Of a stretch of DNA of 64,000 nt, positions 23,337 through 32,486 are shown one piece after another. Every line of letters begins with the position of its first letter. Within the stretch, counting starts at the first letter, position 1. Source of the DNA: Streptomyces justiciae. Its GTDB lineage: Bacteria > Actinomycetota > Actinomycetes > Streptomycetales > Streptomycetaceae. Location: the NCBI RefSeq assembly GCF_015163075.1, contig NZ_JADDXU010000009.1:1-64000 (forward strand), read 5' to 3'. The translations under genes were made by a program, and so were the position numbers. Below the pieces are notes generated by a model. That model was not told the origin of the DNA, made no database searches, and worked only from the letters and a program-made list of their open reading frames with translations.

Positions 23337-24224
23337 CTACTTGCCCGTGATCGAGCCGAAGTCCGTCCCCGAGCCCAGGATCAGGCCCGCGCCCAGGAGG
23401 AGCATCGTTGCCGGGACCATGAACGTGGTGATCATCATCGTGGCCTTGGGGACCGCGCGGGCGGCCTTGCGGCGGGCGTTCTGGGCGTCCGTGCGGCGCA
23501 TGTCCTTGGCGAGGGCGATGAGGGTGTCGACGATCGGGGCGCCCAGTTCCTCGCCCTGTTGCAGCGCCGTCACGAACATCGCGACCTGCTCGGAGTCGTT
23601 GCGGCGACGTAGTTCCGCGAAAGCCTCACGCCGGCTCATGCCCAGGTCCATCTGGCGCAGCGTGATGCGGAGTTCGTCGGCCCACGGGCCCTCGTACTTC
23701 GTCGCCACCCGGTCCAGCGCCTGGCGGAAGCCCAGGCCCGCGCTGACCACCACCGCCAGTACGTCCAGGAAGTCCGGCAGCGTGCGCTCGATGACGTCCT
23801 TGCGTACGCGGATCGCCGACCAGATGCCGACCTCCGTCCAGAACGCCCCGAACGCGAAGAGGAGCAGCGCCAGGAGCCAGCTGCCCCGCATGACGGACAG
23901 GAGGCCGCCGAAGCCGCCCAGGAAGCCGTACACCGCCCGGCGTGCCGCGTAGCGGTCTATCGTCAGGCCGCCGGGGTTGCCCGCCAGGTCGATCTTGCGC
24001 CGGTACTTCGCCACCTGCTTCGGGCCCATCAGCCGCAGTACCGCCGGCGCGTACCGCATCCCCAACCGGTCGATCACCGAGTCCACCGCGCCCGTGCGCG
24101 TGGCGCCGACCTCCAGCGCCAGCACCAGGTCGCTCGGCAGCTTCGCGTCCGCCCTGTACATGCGGATGCCCGCGAAGACGCCCCAGACGGACAGCCCCAT
24201 CAGCAGTGCGAGTCCGATCGCCAT
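23337..24224 (-). CDS. tadC: Type II/IV secretion system F family protein (TadC)
   Basis: The 295-residue membrane protein is a T2SSF-domain platform protein: the cytosolic domain reads LPDFLDVLAVVVSAGLGFRQALDRVA, MDLGMSRREAFAELRRR and FVTALQQGEELGAPIVDTL, with membrane segments before and after (VYGFLGGFGGLL, LLALLLFAFGAF, MMITTFMVPATMLLLGAGLIL). With TadB it forms the inner-membrane base that the TadA ATPase drives. It lies 18 bases after tadB. Confidence 0.92.
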   Translation of the reverse strand: MAIGLALLMGLSVWGVFAGIRMYRADAKLPSDLVLALEVGATRTGAVDSVIDRLGMRYAPAVLRLMGPKQVAKYRRKIDLAGNPGGLTIDRYAARRAVYGFLGGFGGLLSVMRGSWLLALLLFAFGAFWTEVGIWSAIRVRKDVIERTLPDFLDVLAVVVSAGLGFRQALDRVATKYEGPWADELRITLRQMDLGMSRREAFAELRRRNDSEQVAMFVTALQQGEELGAPIVDTLIALAKDMRRTDAQNARRKAARAVPKATMMITTFMVPATMLLLGAGLILGSGTDFGSITGK

Positions 24225-24242
24225 GGCCTTGCCTCCCCTCCC

Positions 24243-25199
24243 TCACACGTCGATACGGGACAGACGGCGGATCAGGATGAAGCCCACCGCGTACATCGCG
24301 AACGCCACGATCACCACGCCCTGGCCGACCGGGGAGCCGGTCATGCGGTCCAGGGCGCCGTCCTTCACCCCGTTCATCAGGAACAGGGAGCCGATGCCGA
24401 GGACCGGGACCGCGTACGACGTCATGTTGACCTGGGAGAGCTGGGTGCGGACCTCACGCCGGGTCTCCTTCCGCTCCTCCAGCGTCTCCGTCAAGTTCCG
24501 CAGGGCTCCTACCACTTGGCCGCCTGCTCGGTTGGAGAGGACCAGGGTCGTCACCAGGACCACCAGTTCCCTCGACGGCAACCGCTCCGCCATCTCCCCC
24601 AGCGCCTCGTCCAGTGACGCGCCCAGCGCCAGCTGGTTCGCCACCTTGCCCAGCTCCTCCCCCGCCGGGGCCTCCAGCTCCTCCGCCGCCATGCCGATCG
24701 CCGTGCGCAGGGCCAGGCCCGCCTGGGTGGCGTTCGCCAAGATCCTGGAGAGTTCCGGGAGTTGGTTGATGAACTTCTCGATGCGCTTCTGGCGTTGCCA
24801 GTTGAGGAATTGCAGGGCCGCCCAGATGCCCAGCAGGCCGGCGAGGGGGCCGAAGAAGGGGGCCAGGGACGCCTGGCCGATCAGGAACAGGCCGGCCGCG
24901 CTCGACATCATGTAGACGAAGAACTCGCCCGGCGTGATGTCGAGGCCGGTCGCCGCGAGTCGCAGCTCCAGCTTCCTGCCGAACCGTGTGCGGCGCAGCC
25001 GCCGGTCCAGTTTCGGGAAGCGGCGCCTGCGGACGCCCGCCTCGATCTGGCCGGTCGCCGAGAGGCGGTCGATGAGGGCCTGGCGCTGGGCCTTGCCCAT
25101 GGCGTACGCGTGCAGGCCCGCCACCGCGAGGCCGCAGGCGACCAGAGTGAGGCCGGTGGCCAGCTGGATCAGGGTGTGCAGTTCCATCAGCCAGTCCAC
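24243..25199 (-). CDS. tadB: Type II/IV secretion system F family protein (TadB)
   Basis: The 318-residue inner-membrane protein has the T2SSF domain with INQLPELSRILANATQAGLALRTAI and LVLSNRAGGQVVGALRNLTETLEERKETRREVR, flanked by an N-terminal hydrophobic segment, two central ones near 95-130 and two at the C-terminus. It is the partner of TadC in the pilus motor. The GTG at 25199 directly follows the TAG stop of tadA; an in-frame ATG four codons later is a possible alternative start. Confidence 0.92.
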   Translation of the reverse strand: MDWLMELHTLIQLATGLTLVACGLAVAGLHAYAMGKAQRQALIDRLSATGQIEAGVRRRRFPKLDRRLRRTRFGRKLELRLAATGLDITPGEFFVYMMSSAAGLFLIGQASLAPFFGPLAGLLGIWAALQFLNWQRQKRIEKFINQLPELSRILANATQAGLALRTAIGMAAEELEAPAGEELGKVANQLALGASLDEALGEMAERLPSRELVVLVTTLVLSNRAGGQVVGALRNLTETLEERKETRREVRTQLSQVNMTSYAVPVLGIGSLFLMNGVKDGALDRMTGSPVGQGVVIVAFAMYAVGFILIRRLSRIDV

Positions 25200-26537
<1,338 letters not shown>

Positions 26538-26550
26538 GGTCGTACCTCGT

Positions 26551-26916
26551 TCAATGGTCGAGCGGCATGGTGGCGGTCTTGGTCGCGTTACCGAAGTCCC
26601 AGACGAGGAGGGGGATGTCGACGGTGGCGGTGACCGTCACCGTGTCGTCGCCCTGGGCGGCCGAGCAGGACACGGACAGCCAGTCGCTCACCGCGTTCGC
26701 GCAGCCCTCCTGTGCGCTGCGCTCCAGCGAGGCCGCCCGTGCCCCCGCCCTGGCCGCTGTGCCGGCCTGCTGGGCGGCGTAGGCGATGAGTCCGACCTGG
26801 ACGCCGGCGAGGGCGACCAGGAGCAGGATCGGGATGAAACCCAGGTACTCGATGGCTACTTGGCCGCGGTCACGCCGGGCTTCACGACCGTCGAGGACTT
26901 TCTCGTCGTACGACAT
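26551..26916 (-). CDS. tadE: TadE-like pilus protein
   Basis: The 121-residue protein has the TadE N-terminal pattern DRGQVAIEYLGFIPILLLVALAGVQVGL, where the conserved Glu follows GQVAI, then AARAGARAASLERSAQEGC and a short extracellular domain with two cysteines. TadE-like minor pseudopilins take part in Flp pilus biogenesis. It starts one base after the stop of the other tadE-like gene at 26918 and ends 13 bases before tadA. Confidence 0.88.
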   Translation of the reverse strand: MSYDEKVLDGREARRDRGQVAIEYLGFIPILLLVALAGVQVGLIAYAAQQAGTAARAGARAASLERSAQEGCANAVSDWLSVSCSAAQGDDTVTVTATVDIPLLVWDFGNATKTATMPLDH

Positions 26917-26917
26917 C

Positions 26918-27292
26918 TCAGTCCTTCTCCTCCTGCACGGCCCCCGCGTGCCCCTCGACGGTGAACGGGAAGCCGATCGAGCCGGGGAAGAGCACGGGCA
27001 CCTTCAGGGACACGTCGGCCGTGACGTAGTCGCCGTCCGCCGTGCAGTTCACCTCGGCGTCGCCCTGCCAGGCGCCGGGCAGGTCCTTGAGGCCCGCCTC
27101 CTGGCAGGCCGCCTGGCCCTCCGATGCCGTCCCCGCCCGTACCGCCTGGTCCGCGGCATGCCCGGCCAGCGTGAACGTATAGCCGACCAGCACGAACTGC
27201 CACACCAGCACCAAGGTGGCGATGATCAGCGGCGTCATCCCGAGGAACTCGATGGTCACCTGGCCGCTGTCCCCGTACCGGCGCCGCCTCAC
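26918..27292 (-). CDS. tadE: TadE family protein
   Basis: The 124-residue protein carries DSGQVTIEFLGMTPLIIATLVLVWQFVLVGYTFTLAGHAADQAVRAG split over the TadE membrane segment, with Glu at +5 after the Gly-Gln cleavage-like site, then a short extracellular domain with a disulfide-type pair (AACQEAG and EVNCTADG). It overlaps the tadZ stop codon by four bases and is one of two tandem TadE-like genes. Confidence 0.88.
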   Translation of the reverse strand: MRRRRYGDSGQVTIEFLGMTPLIIATLVLVWQFVLVGYTFTLAGHAADQAVRAGTASEGQAACQEAGLKDLPGAWQGDAEVNCTADGDYVTADVSLKVPVLFPGSIGFPFTVEGHAGAVQEEKD

Positions 27293-28536
27293 GGCCCGAG
27301 CTCCCTGCGCCTGCGGAAGCTCACCGCACCCCGGTCACGGCCCTTGTGTGCACCGGACCCCTCCCGCGCCTTGACCAGCCCCAACTCCCCCGCCAGGGCC
27401 CACAGCGCCTGCTTCACCGTGCTCTTGTTGTCCAGCTCGTGCACGCGGCCCGCGTCCACGACTCCTTGCAGTTCCTTGAAGTTGGCGGGGATCGCGGTTC
27501 CGGCGACGGCCGTGCCGGTGATCTTCTGGACCAGGTGGGGCTGGATCTCCGTACCGCGGGTGTGCCGGTTGACGACGACGGTCGTCTCCTCGGCCTTGCG
27601 GATCTGGAGCCGGTCCCACATGCGTACGGTCCGCTTGGCGCCGCGTACCGCGACCACGTCCGGCGTGGTGACCAGCAGCGCCGCGTCCGCCATCTCCACC
27701 GCCGCCGCCCCCGCGCCGCCGAGTTGGGCGCCGCAGTCGACGACGACCACCTCGTAGCGGGAGCGCAGGGCGCTGACGATCTGGCGGGCGGCGCGGTCGG
27801 TGACCTCCTCGCCGCGTTCGCCCTCGCCGGGGGCGAGGAGCAGGGCGACGCCGGTGTCGTGGCGGTAGACGGCGTCCGCGAGGACCCTCGGTGAGATGTC
27901 CGTGATCGCCGCCAGGTCCACCACCGACCGGCGGAACTGGACGTCCAGGAAGGAGGCGATGTCGCCGGTCTGGAGGTCCATGTCGACCAGCGCGGTGCTG
28001 CGGCCGGACGCCTGGGCGGCCAGGGCGAGTTGGATGGCGGTGAGGGTCGCGCCGACCCCGCCCTTCGCGCCGCTCACGGTGACCACGGTGCCGCCGACGC
28101 CGGTGAACACGTCGACGCCTGCGCCGAGATGACGTCGTACGCCGACCGACCAGGCGGCGACGGCCTGGACGCGGTTGGCGAGCTCGTCGTAGTGCAACGG
28201 GAGGGCGACCAGGCCGCGGGCGCCGTAGTCCATGGCCGCCTGGAACAGGCCGGGGCTCGCGTCGGAGGTGACGAGGATGACGCCCACCGCCGGGAAGCGC
28301 AGGGCGACTTCGCGGATGAGCTCCAACGCGGGGACCGGGCCGATGCGTTCGTGGACGACGACGACCTCGGGGAGTTCGTCGACGGACTCGGCGGCGAGGC
28401 GGGCCAGGGTGTCGACGAGCTGGGTGGAGTCGACGACCGGGGCGACCGGTTCGGCGTCCGGGAGCTGGCTGAGGAGGGTGGTGATGGAGCGGACGGCGTC
28501 CGCGTCGCCTACGGCCGGCAGGATCCTCGTGGGCAT
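27289..28536 (-). CDS. tadZ: CpaE/TadZ-type ATPase with atypical P-loop
   Basis: The 415-residue protein has an N-terminal receiver-like domain (about 1-130, lacking the full phospho-acceptor set) and a MinD/ParA-type domain from 148. The deviant Walker A reads KGGVGATLT at 158-166, so the signature Lys158 is kept but the P-loop Lys is Ala163. Walker A' (ALVDMDLQTGDIASFLDVQ) and the VVVDCGAQLG switch region are present. TadZ localises the pilus machinery at specific sites. The C-terminal 70 residues end in a basic tail (GAVSFRRRRELGP). It is followed by tadE with a 4-base overlap. Confidence 0.9.
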   Translation of the reverse strand: MPTRILPAVGDADAVRSITTLLSQLPDAEPVAPVVDSTQLVDTLARLAAESVDELPEVVVVHERIGPVPALELIREVALRFPAVGVILVTSDASPGLFQAAMDYGARGLVALPLHYDELANRVQAVAAWSVGVRRHLGAGVDVFTGVGGTVVTVSGAKGGVGATLTAIQLALAAQASGRSTALVDMDLQTGDIASFLDVQFRRSVVDLAAITDISPRVLADAVYRHDTGVALLLAPGEGERGEEVTDRAARQIVSALRSRYEVVVVDCGAQLGGAGAAAVEMADAALLVTTPDVVAVRGAKRTVRMWDRLQIRKAEETTVVVNRHTRGTEIQPHLVQKITGTAVAGTAIPANFKELQGVVDAGRVHELDNKSTVKQALWALAGELGLVKAREGSGAHKGRDRGAVSFRRRRELGP

Positions 28537-28543
28537 ACGGCTC

Positions 28544-29251
28544 TCACTTGTCCTTCGCGAGTTCGTACGTGCGGTCCTGGTCGGGAACCGGCTGGTCGCC
28601 GCCCGAAGCCACCAGGGCGAGCCGGACCCGCTCGGCGAACGACTCGGCGTAGGTGAGGCGCTGGGCGTCGAGGGTGGAGAGGGCGAAGGTGATCGGGACG
28701 GCCTCCTTGGAGCGCTGGTCCCGGTTGCTCTCGTCGGGGTCGAGCGAGGTGAGCCTGCCGACGTCGAGGACTTTCGCGTTCGTTACGATGATCTTGGACT
28801 GGGCGGGGCTACCCTCCCGCTCGCCCTCGAAGGTGGCGTACACGTTGACCGTGGAGCCCGGCGTGATCTTGCCGGCGACACCGGTCGCCGCGTCGATCAT
28901 GATGGCGACCTCCTGCTGCCCGGGCTGCAGAGCCGGCTGTGCCACGATCATGTCGCTCTGCAGCAGGGAGCCCTTCTCCAGCTTGGTCACCGCGATCTTG
29001 CCCTCGATGTCGCGCAGATCGGTGACGGCGTTGGCCGACAGCCATCGCTCGGGCATCGAGATCTTCTCGAACTGGGCCCTGCTCAGCGCCGTGTAGGGCT
29101 GGATCTCGGACTTGACCTCGTACGCGGTGACCTCGGGGCCGACCTTGGACTTCGCGTCGTTGATGACGGACAGCACACCGGCGAAGGCCGCCAGGGCGCA
29201 GACGACCGACAGGATCAGGAGTATGACGCCGCGGCGCTGACGGGAGTTCAT
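28544..29251 (-). CDS. cpaB: Flp pilus assembly protein CpaB/RcpC
   Basis: The 235-residue protein has an N-terminal membrane anchor (RRGVILLILSVVCALAAFAGVL) followed by a SAF-type beta-clip domain (VKSEIQPYTALSRAQFEKISMPERWL, IAVTKLEKGSLLQSDMI) and the RcpC domain (EVAIMIDAATGVAGKITPGSTVNVYATFEG). In diderms it lies near the secretin; in actinobacteria it probably meets peptidoglycan. It precedes tadZ by seven bases. The ATG at 29251 has GAGG 11 bases upstream. Confidence 0.9.
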   Translation of the reverse strand: MNSRQRRGVILLILSVVCALAAFAGVLSVINDAKSKVGPEVTAYEVKSEIQPYTALSRAQFEKISMPERWLSANAVTDLRDIEGKIAVTKLEKGSLLQSDMIVAQPALQPGQQEVAIMIDAATGVAGKITPGSTVNVYATFEGEREGSPAQSKIIVTNAKVLDVGRLTSLDPDESNRDQRSKEAVPITFALSTLDAQRLTYAESFAERVRLALVASGGDQPVPDQDRTYELAKDK

Positions 29252-29291
29252 GAACCGGACAACCTCATTGGGGGATGTGGGTCGGCAGGGC

Positions 29292-30134
29292 TCACCCGGT
29301 GGTGAGTTGGTGCTGTTCGAGGGGCGATGTCGCGGAGCAGAAGACACAGCGGTCGCCGATGACGTCGATGCCGCACCAGTGGCAGCTGGACTGCCGTACG
29401 GACGTCACCAGTTGGTAGAGGACCGACAGGTCGGGCAGGAAGGTGCAGAACTCGACCAGCTTGGCGGTGCCCCACCAGGCGGCGGACTCGGCGGGCAGCG
29501 GCGCCTCGCGCAGTCCCTGGACGTTCCAGGCGGGCGCGAGGGTGTTGGCGACCCAGTCGGTCTGGAGCTGGCCCTTGGCGACGAGCATCGAGGTGGCGAA
29601 CTCGGGCCCCGACAGGGACGCTTCGGGGCCGATGCGGACTAGTTGCGGCTCGGGGTGGGCGATCACGCCGAACTGGCTGCCGGGCACCCAGGACTTGGCG
29701 TGGGACTTCAGCCCGACGGGGACGCGATCGAGCTTGGTGACGGAGCCGAGGACGGCACCGGCGTGAATGTAGTGGGTGAGCAGCCGGCCGGCGGAGGCGA
29801 GGACGCCGGGGCTGAGGTCGCAGGAGGCGAGCTGCCGCAACTGGCGGGCCAGGACGGCCAGTCCGAGGGGCGGCAGATCGGGACGGAAGAGCGCGATCCG
29901 GTCGCTCTCCAGCAGGGAGCGGATGGTGTGCAGCCGCCGTTCCACACCGGGAGCGACCACCTGCGAGCACACGACGATCACATGGCCGCACTGGTCGATC
30001 AGCTGTTGCAGGGCCGCCAGCGCCTGGTCCAGCGGCTGCCGGTCGAGGTCCTTCAGGACGACCGCGGGCACGGTCCGCTCGTCCTGCGGCGGCAGTGCCA
30101 TGTCGGCACCGGTCACGGCAATGGCAGTTGGCAC
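29292..30134 (-). CDS. Unknown protein with C-terminal zinc ribbon, first gene of the Tad run
   Basis: The 280-residue protein is cytoplasmic by prediction and ends in a four-cysteine knuckle pair, CHWCGIDVIGDRCVFC, which looks like a zinc ribbon. The N-terminal half resembles an alpha/beta nucleotide-type fold (LDQALAALQQLIDQCGHVIVVCSQVVAPG) with no clear catalytic motif. It is the first gene of the pilus run, 40 bases before cpaB, and similar proteins accompany Tad loci in Streptomyces, as I recall. The GTG at 30134 has GGGAG six bases upstream, better than an in-frame start 18 codons earlier. Confidence 0.78.
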   Translation of the reverse strand: MPTAIAVTGADMALPPQDERTVPAVVLKDLDRQPLDQALAALQQLIDQCGHVIVVCSQVVAPGVERRLHTIRSLLESDRIALFRPDLPPLGLAVLARQLRQLASCDLSPGVLASAGRLLTHYIHAGAVLGSVTKLDRVPVGLKSHAKSWVPGSQFGVIAHPEPQLVRIGPEASLSGPEFATSMLVAKGQLQTDWVANTLAPAWNVQGLREAPLPAESAAWWGTAKLVEFCTFLPDLSVLYQLVTSVRQSSCHWCGIDVIGDRCVFCSATSPLEQHQLTTG

Positions 30135-30407
30135 GCGCAGCTCCCCGTTCCCATGCCCCGCCGGCCCGACCGGCGTTACCCGACCCACCCAGTCGACTTC
30201 ACTGCGTGACTACGCAAGCACTCTAACCACGCGGTTGTGACCGGAGAACAGCGTTTGTGTAGCTGGCGAGGAACTGCCGTTACACAAGTTGCGCCAAATC
30301 GGGGCAGGTTGAGCATCTTGCCCGACACATTTCGGTCCTGGGGCCCTTGCCAGGGTCGCCGGGTGGGCCCAGGGACCCATGCGGCTCACCCATCGAGATG
30401 GACGAAC
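30135..30407. other. Divergent promoter region of the Tad run and chitinase
   Basis: About 270 bases without a gene. The minus-strand promoter for the pilus run should lie near 30190-30260. No clear operator is visible apart from the chitinase repeats that follow. Confidence 0.4.
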
Positions 30408-30456
30408 TGGTCTGGACCTATTGACAGATGGATTGGTCTGGACCAGCTTATTGTCA
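30408..30456 (+). promoter_or_regulatory. Chitinase promoter with two DasR-type repeats
   Basis: Two 12-base repeats, TGGTCTGGACCT (30408-30419) and TGGTCTGGACCA (30434-30445, a near-perfect palindrome), flank and follow the hexamer TTGACA at 30421-30426. A -10-like region (CAGCTTAT) lies at 30444-30451. Streptomyces chitinase promoters carry paired repeats of TGGTCTAGACCA type, bound by DasR, the N-acetylglucosamine-responsive GntR repressor. The start codon follows within a few bases of the expected transcription start. Confidence 0.75.
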
Positions 30457-32150
30457 TGTCCCCACAGAGACGATCGACCCGGCTCTGGTCCGGAGTCGTC
30501 ACCGTTGCCCTCGTCGCCTTCTCCCTCTCCCTCGCGGGCGCGGGACAGGCCTCCGCAGCCGACGTCAACAACGCCAAGAACGCCGGATTCGAGTCCGGCC
30601 TGACCAACTGGACCTGCACGGCGAGCAGCGGTACGACCGTCTCCTCGCCGGTCCACTCGGGCGCCGCCGCCCTGAAGGCGACCCCGGCGGGCCAGGACAA
30701 CGCCAAGTGCACCCAGTCCGTCGCCGTGAAGCCCAACTCGACGTACACGCTGAGCGCCTGGGTCCAGGGCGGCTACTCCTACCTGGGCGTCACCGGCACC
30801 GGCACGACGGACGTGTCCACCTGGACCCCCGACTCCGCGTCCTGGAAGCAGCTGTCGACCACGTTCACCACCGGCGCCTCGACGACGTCGGTCACGGTCT
30901 ACACCCACGGCTGGTACGGCCAGGCCGCCTACTACGCCGACGACCTCTCGGTCTACGGCCCCGACGGAGGCGGCGGCACCGACCCGACGCCCACGATCCC
31001 GGCCGCACCGGCGGGCCTGGCGGTCTCCGGCACGTCCTCCTCGTCGGTGTCCCTGACCTGGAACACCGTCTCCGGCGCCACCGGTTACAACGTCTACCGC
31101 GGCGGTACGAAGGTGACGGCGGTGACCGGCACCTCGGCCACGGTGACCGGCCTCGCGGCCTCGACGTCGTACTCCTTCCAGGTCACGGCGACCAACTCGG
31201 CGGGTGAGTCCCCGAAGTCGGCGACGGTGACGGGGACAACGACGGCGACCCCGACCGGCCCCGCGCTCCCGAAGCACGCGGTCACCGGCTACTGGCAGAA
31301 CTTCAACAACGGCGCCACCGTCCAGAAGATCTCCGACGTCCAGTCCCAGTACGACATCATCGCCGTGGCCTTCGCGGACGCGACGACGACGCCGGGCGCC
31401 GTCACCTTCAACCTCGACTCGGCCGGTCTCGGCGGCTACACCGTCGACCAGTTCAAGGCGGACATCGCGGCGAAGAAGACGGCCGGGAAGAAGGTGATCA
31501 TCTCGGTCGGCGGCCAGAACGGCACGGTGTCGATCAACGACTCGACGTCGGCGACGAATTTCGCCAACTCCGTCTACTCCCTGATGCAGACGTACGGCTT
31601 CGACGGCGTCGACATCGATCTGGAGAACGGCATCAACGCCACCTACATGACCCAGGCGTTGCGGTCGCTGTCCTCGAAGGCGGGCTCGTCGCTCATCATC
31701 ACGATGGCGCCGCAGACCATCGACATGCAGTCGACGTCGAACGGCTACTTCCAGACCGCGCTCAACATCAAGGACATCCTCACCGTCGTCAACATGCAGT
31801 ACTACAACAGCGGTTCGATGCTGGGCTGCGACGGCAAGGTGTACTCGCAGGGCTCGGTGGACTTCCTCACCGCGCTGGCCTGCATCCAGTTGGAGGGCGG
31901 ACTCGCCCCGTCCCAGGTGGGGTTGGGCCTGCCCGCCTCGACGAGCGGCGCGGGCAGCGGGTACGTGTCACCTACGGTCGTGAACAACGCCCTGGACTGC
32001 CTGACCAAGGGCACGGGGTGCGGTTCCTTCAAGCCGTCGAAGACCTATCCCGACCTACGGGGCGCGATGACCTGGTCGACGAACTGGGACGCCTCGGCCG
32101 GGAACGCCTGGTCGAACGCGGTGGGGCCGCACGTGCACGGGCTGCCGTAG
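30456..32150 (+). CDS. Secreted chitinase, GH18 with carbohydrate-binding module and FnIII
   Basis: The 564-residue enzyme has a signal peptide (about 1-36, ending GQASAAD), a carbohydrate-binding module (about 37-170, NAGFESGLTNWTCTAS to YYADDLSVYG), a Gly/Pro linker, a fibronectin III domain (about 178-262) and a GH18 barrel (270-564). The catalytic DxxDxDxE motif is DGVDIDLE at 383-390 with acid/base Glu390, preceded by the VIISVGGQNG strand. It hydrolyses beta-1,4 links in chitin outside the cell. The ATG lacks a Shine-Dalgarno sequence, so the mRNA is probably leaderless. It is single-gene, convergent with 32164. Confidence 0.92.
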   Translation: MSPQRRSTRLWSGVVTVALVAFSLSLAGAGQASAADVNNAKNAGFESGLTNWTCTASSGTTVSSPVHSGAAALKATPAGQDNAKCTQSVAVKPNSTYTLSAWVQGGYSYLGVTGTGTTDVSTWTPDSASWKQLSTTFTTGASTTSVTVYTHGWYGQAAYYADDLSVYGPDGGGGTDPTPTIPAAPAGLAVSGTSSSSVSLTWNTVSGATGYNVYRGGTKVTAVTGTSATVTGLAASTSYSFQVTATNSAGESPKSATVTGTTTATPTGPALPKHAVTGYWQNFNNGATVQKISDVQSQYDIIAVAFADATTTPGAVTFNLDSAGLGGYTVDQFKADIAAKKTAGKKVIISVGGQNGTVSINDSTSATNFANSVYSLMQTYGFDGVDIDLENGINATYMTQALRSLSSKAGSSLIITMAPQTIDMQSTSNGYFQTALNIKDILTVVNMQYYNSGSMLGCDGKVYSQGSVDFLTALACIQLEGGLAPSQVGLGLPASTSGAGSGYVSPTVVNNALDCLTKGTGCGSFKPSKTYPDLRGAMTWSTNWDASAGNAWSNAVGPHVHGLP

Positions 32151-32163
32151 GCGGCCGGACCGC

Positions 32164-32448
32164 TCAGTCGCCGTCGAGCATCTCGTAGGTCTCGGCGAAG
32201 ATCTCGCCCTCACAGGCGTAGTGCTCGCCGCGCACTCCCTCGATCAGCATCCAGCCGGGCGGGATCTCGTCCGGCGCCGAGCCCCGCTCCATGGTGCGGA
32301 TGCGGAGGACCCGCCCGCCGTCCCGCTCTTCCGAGGCGACGAAGTCGTCGCCGAGGAAGGCACGGACGGCGGGCAGGTCCTCTTCGCGGCCCGTCCAGAG
32401 CAGCGCGCGCACGGTGACCGGGCGCTTGCGGGCGCGGACGACTGGCAT
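32164..32448 (-). CDS. Unknown small protein
   Basis: The 94-residue protein (RARKRPVTVRALLWTGREE, then FLGDDFVASEERDGGRVLRI and the GWMLIEGVRGEHYACEGEIF tail) is a small alpha/beta soluble protein. The pattern VxVxAxxWTG...DW/GWMLIxGxxGExYxCxxxIFxxTY resembles short phage- and Streptomyces-type hypothetical proteins of about 80-100 residues, but I cannot name a function. The ATG at 32448 has AGGAG six bases upstream. It lies 38 bases downstream of helR in the same direction. Confidence 0.75.
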   Translation of the reverse strand: MPVVRARKRPVTVRALLWTGREEDLPAVRAFLGDDFVASEERDGGRVLRIRTMERGSAPDEIPPGWMLIEGVRGEHYACEGEIFAETYEMLDGD

Positions 32449-32486
32449 GAAGGGCTCCTGAGGGGTCGACGTCATGAACCACATTG

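Noticed and set aside
30237-30455. Upstream extension of the chitinase reading frame
   Set aside because: The added residues precede an excellent signal peptide and cover the DasR repeats and promoter, so the frame is open by chance.
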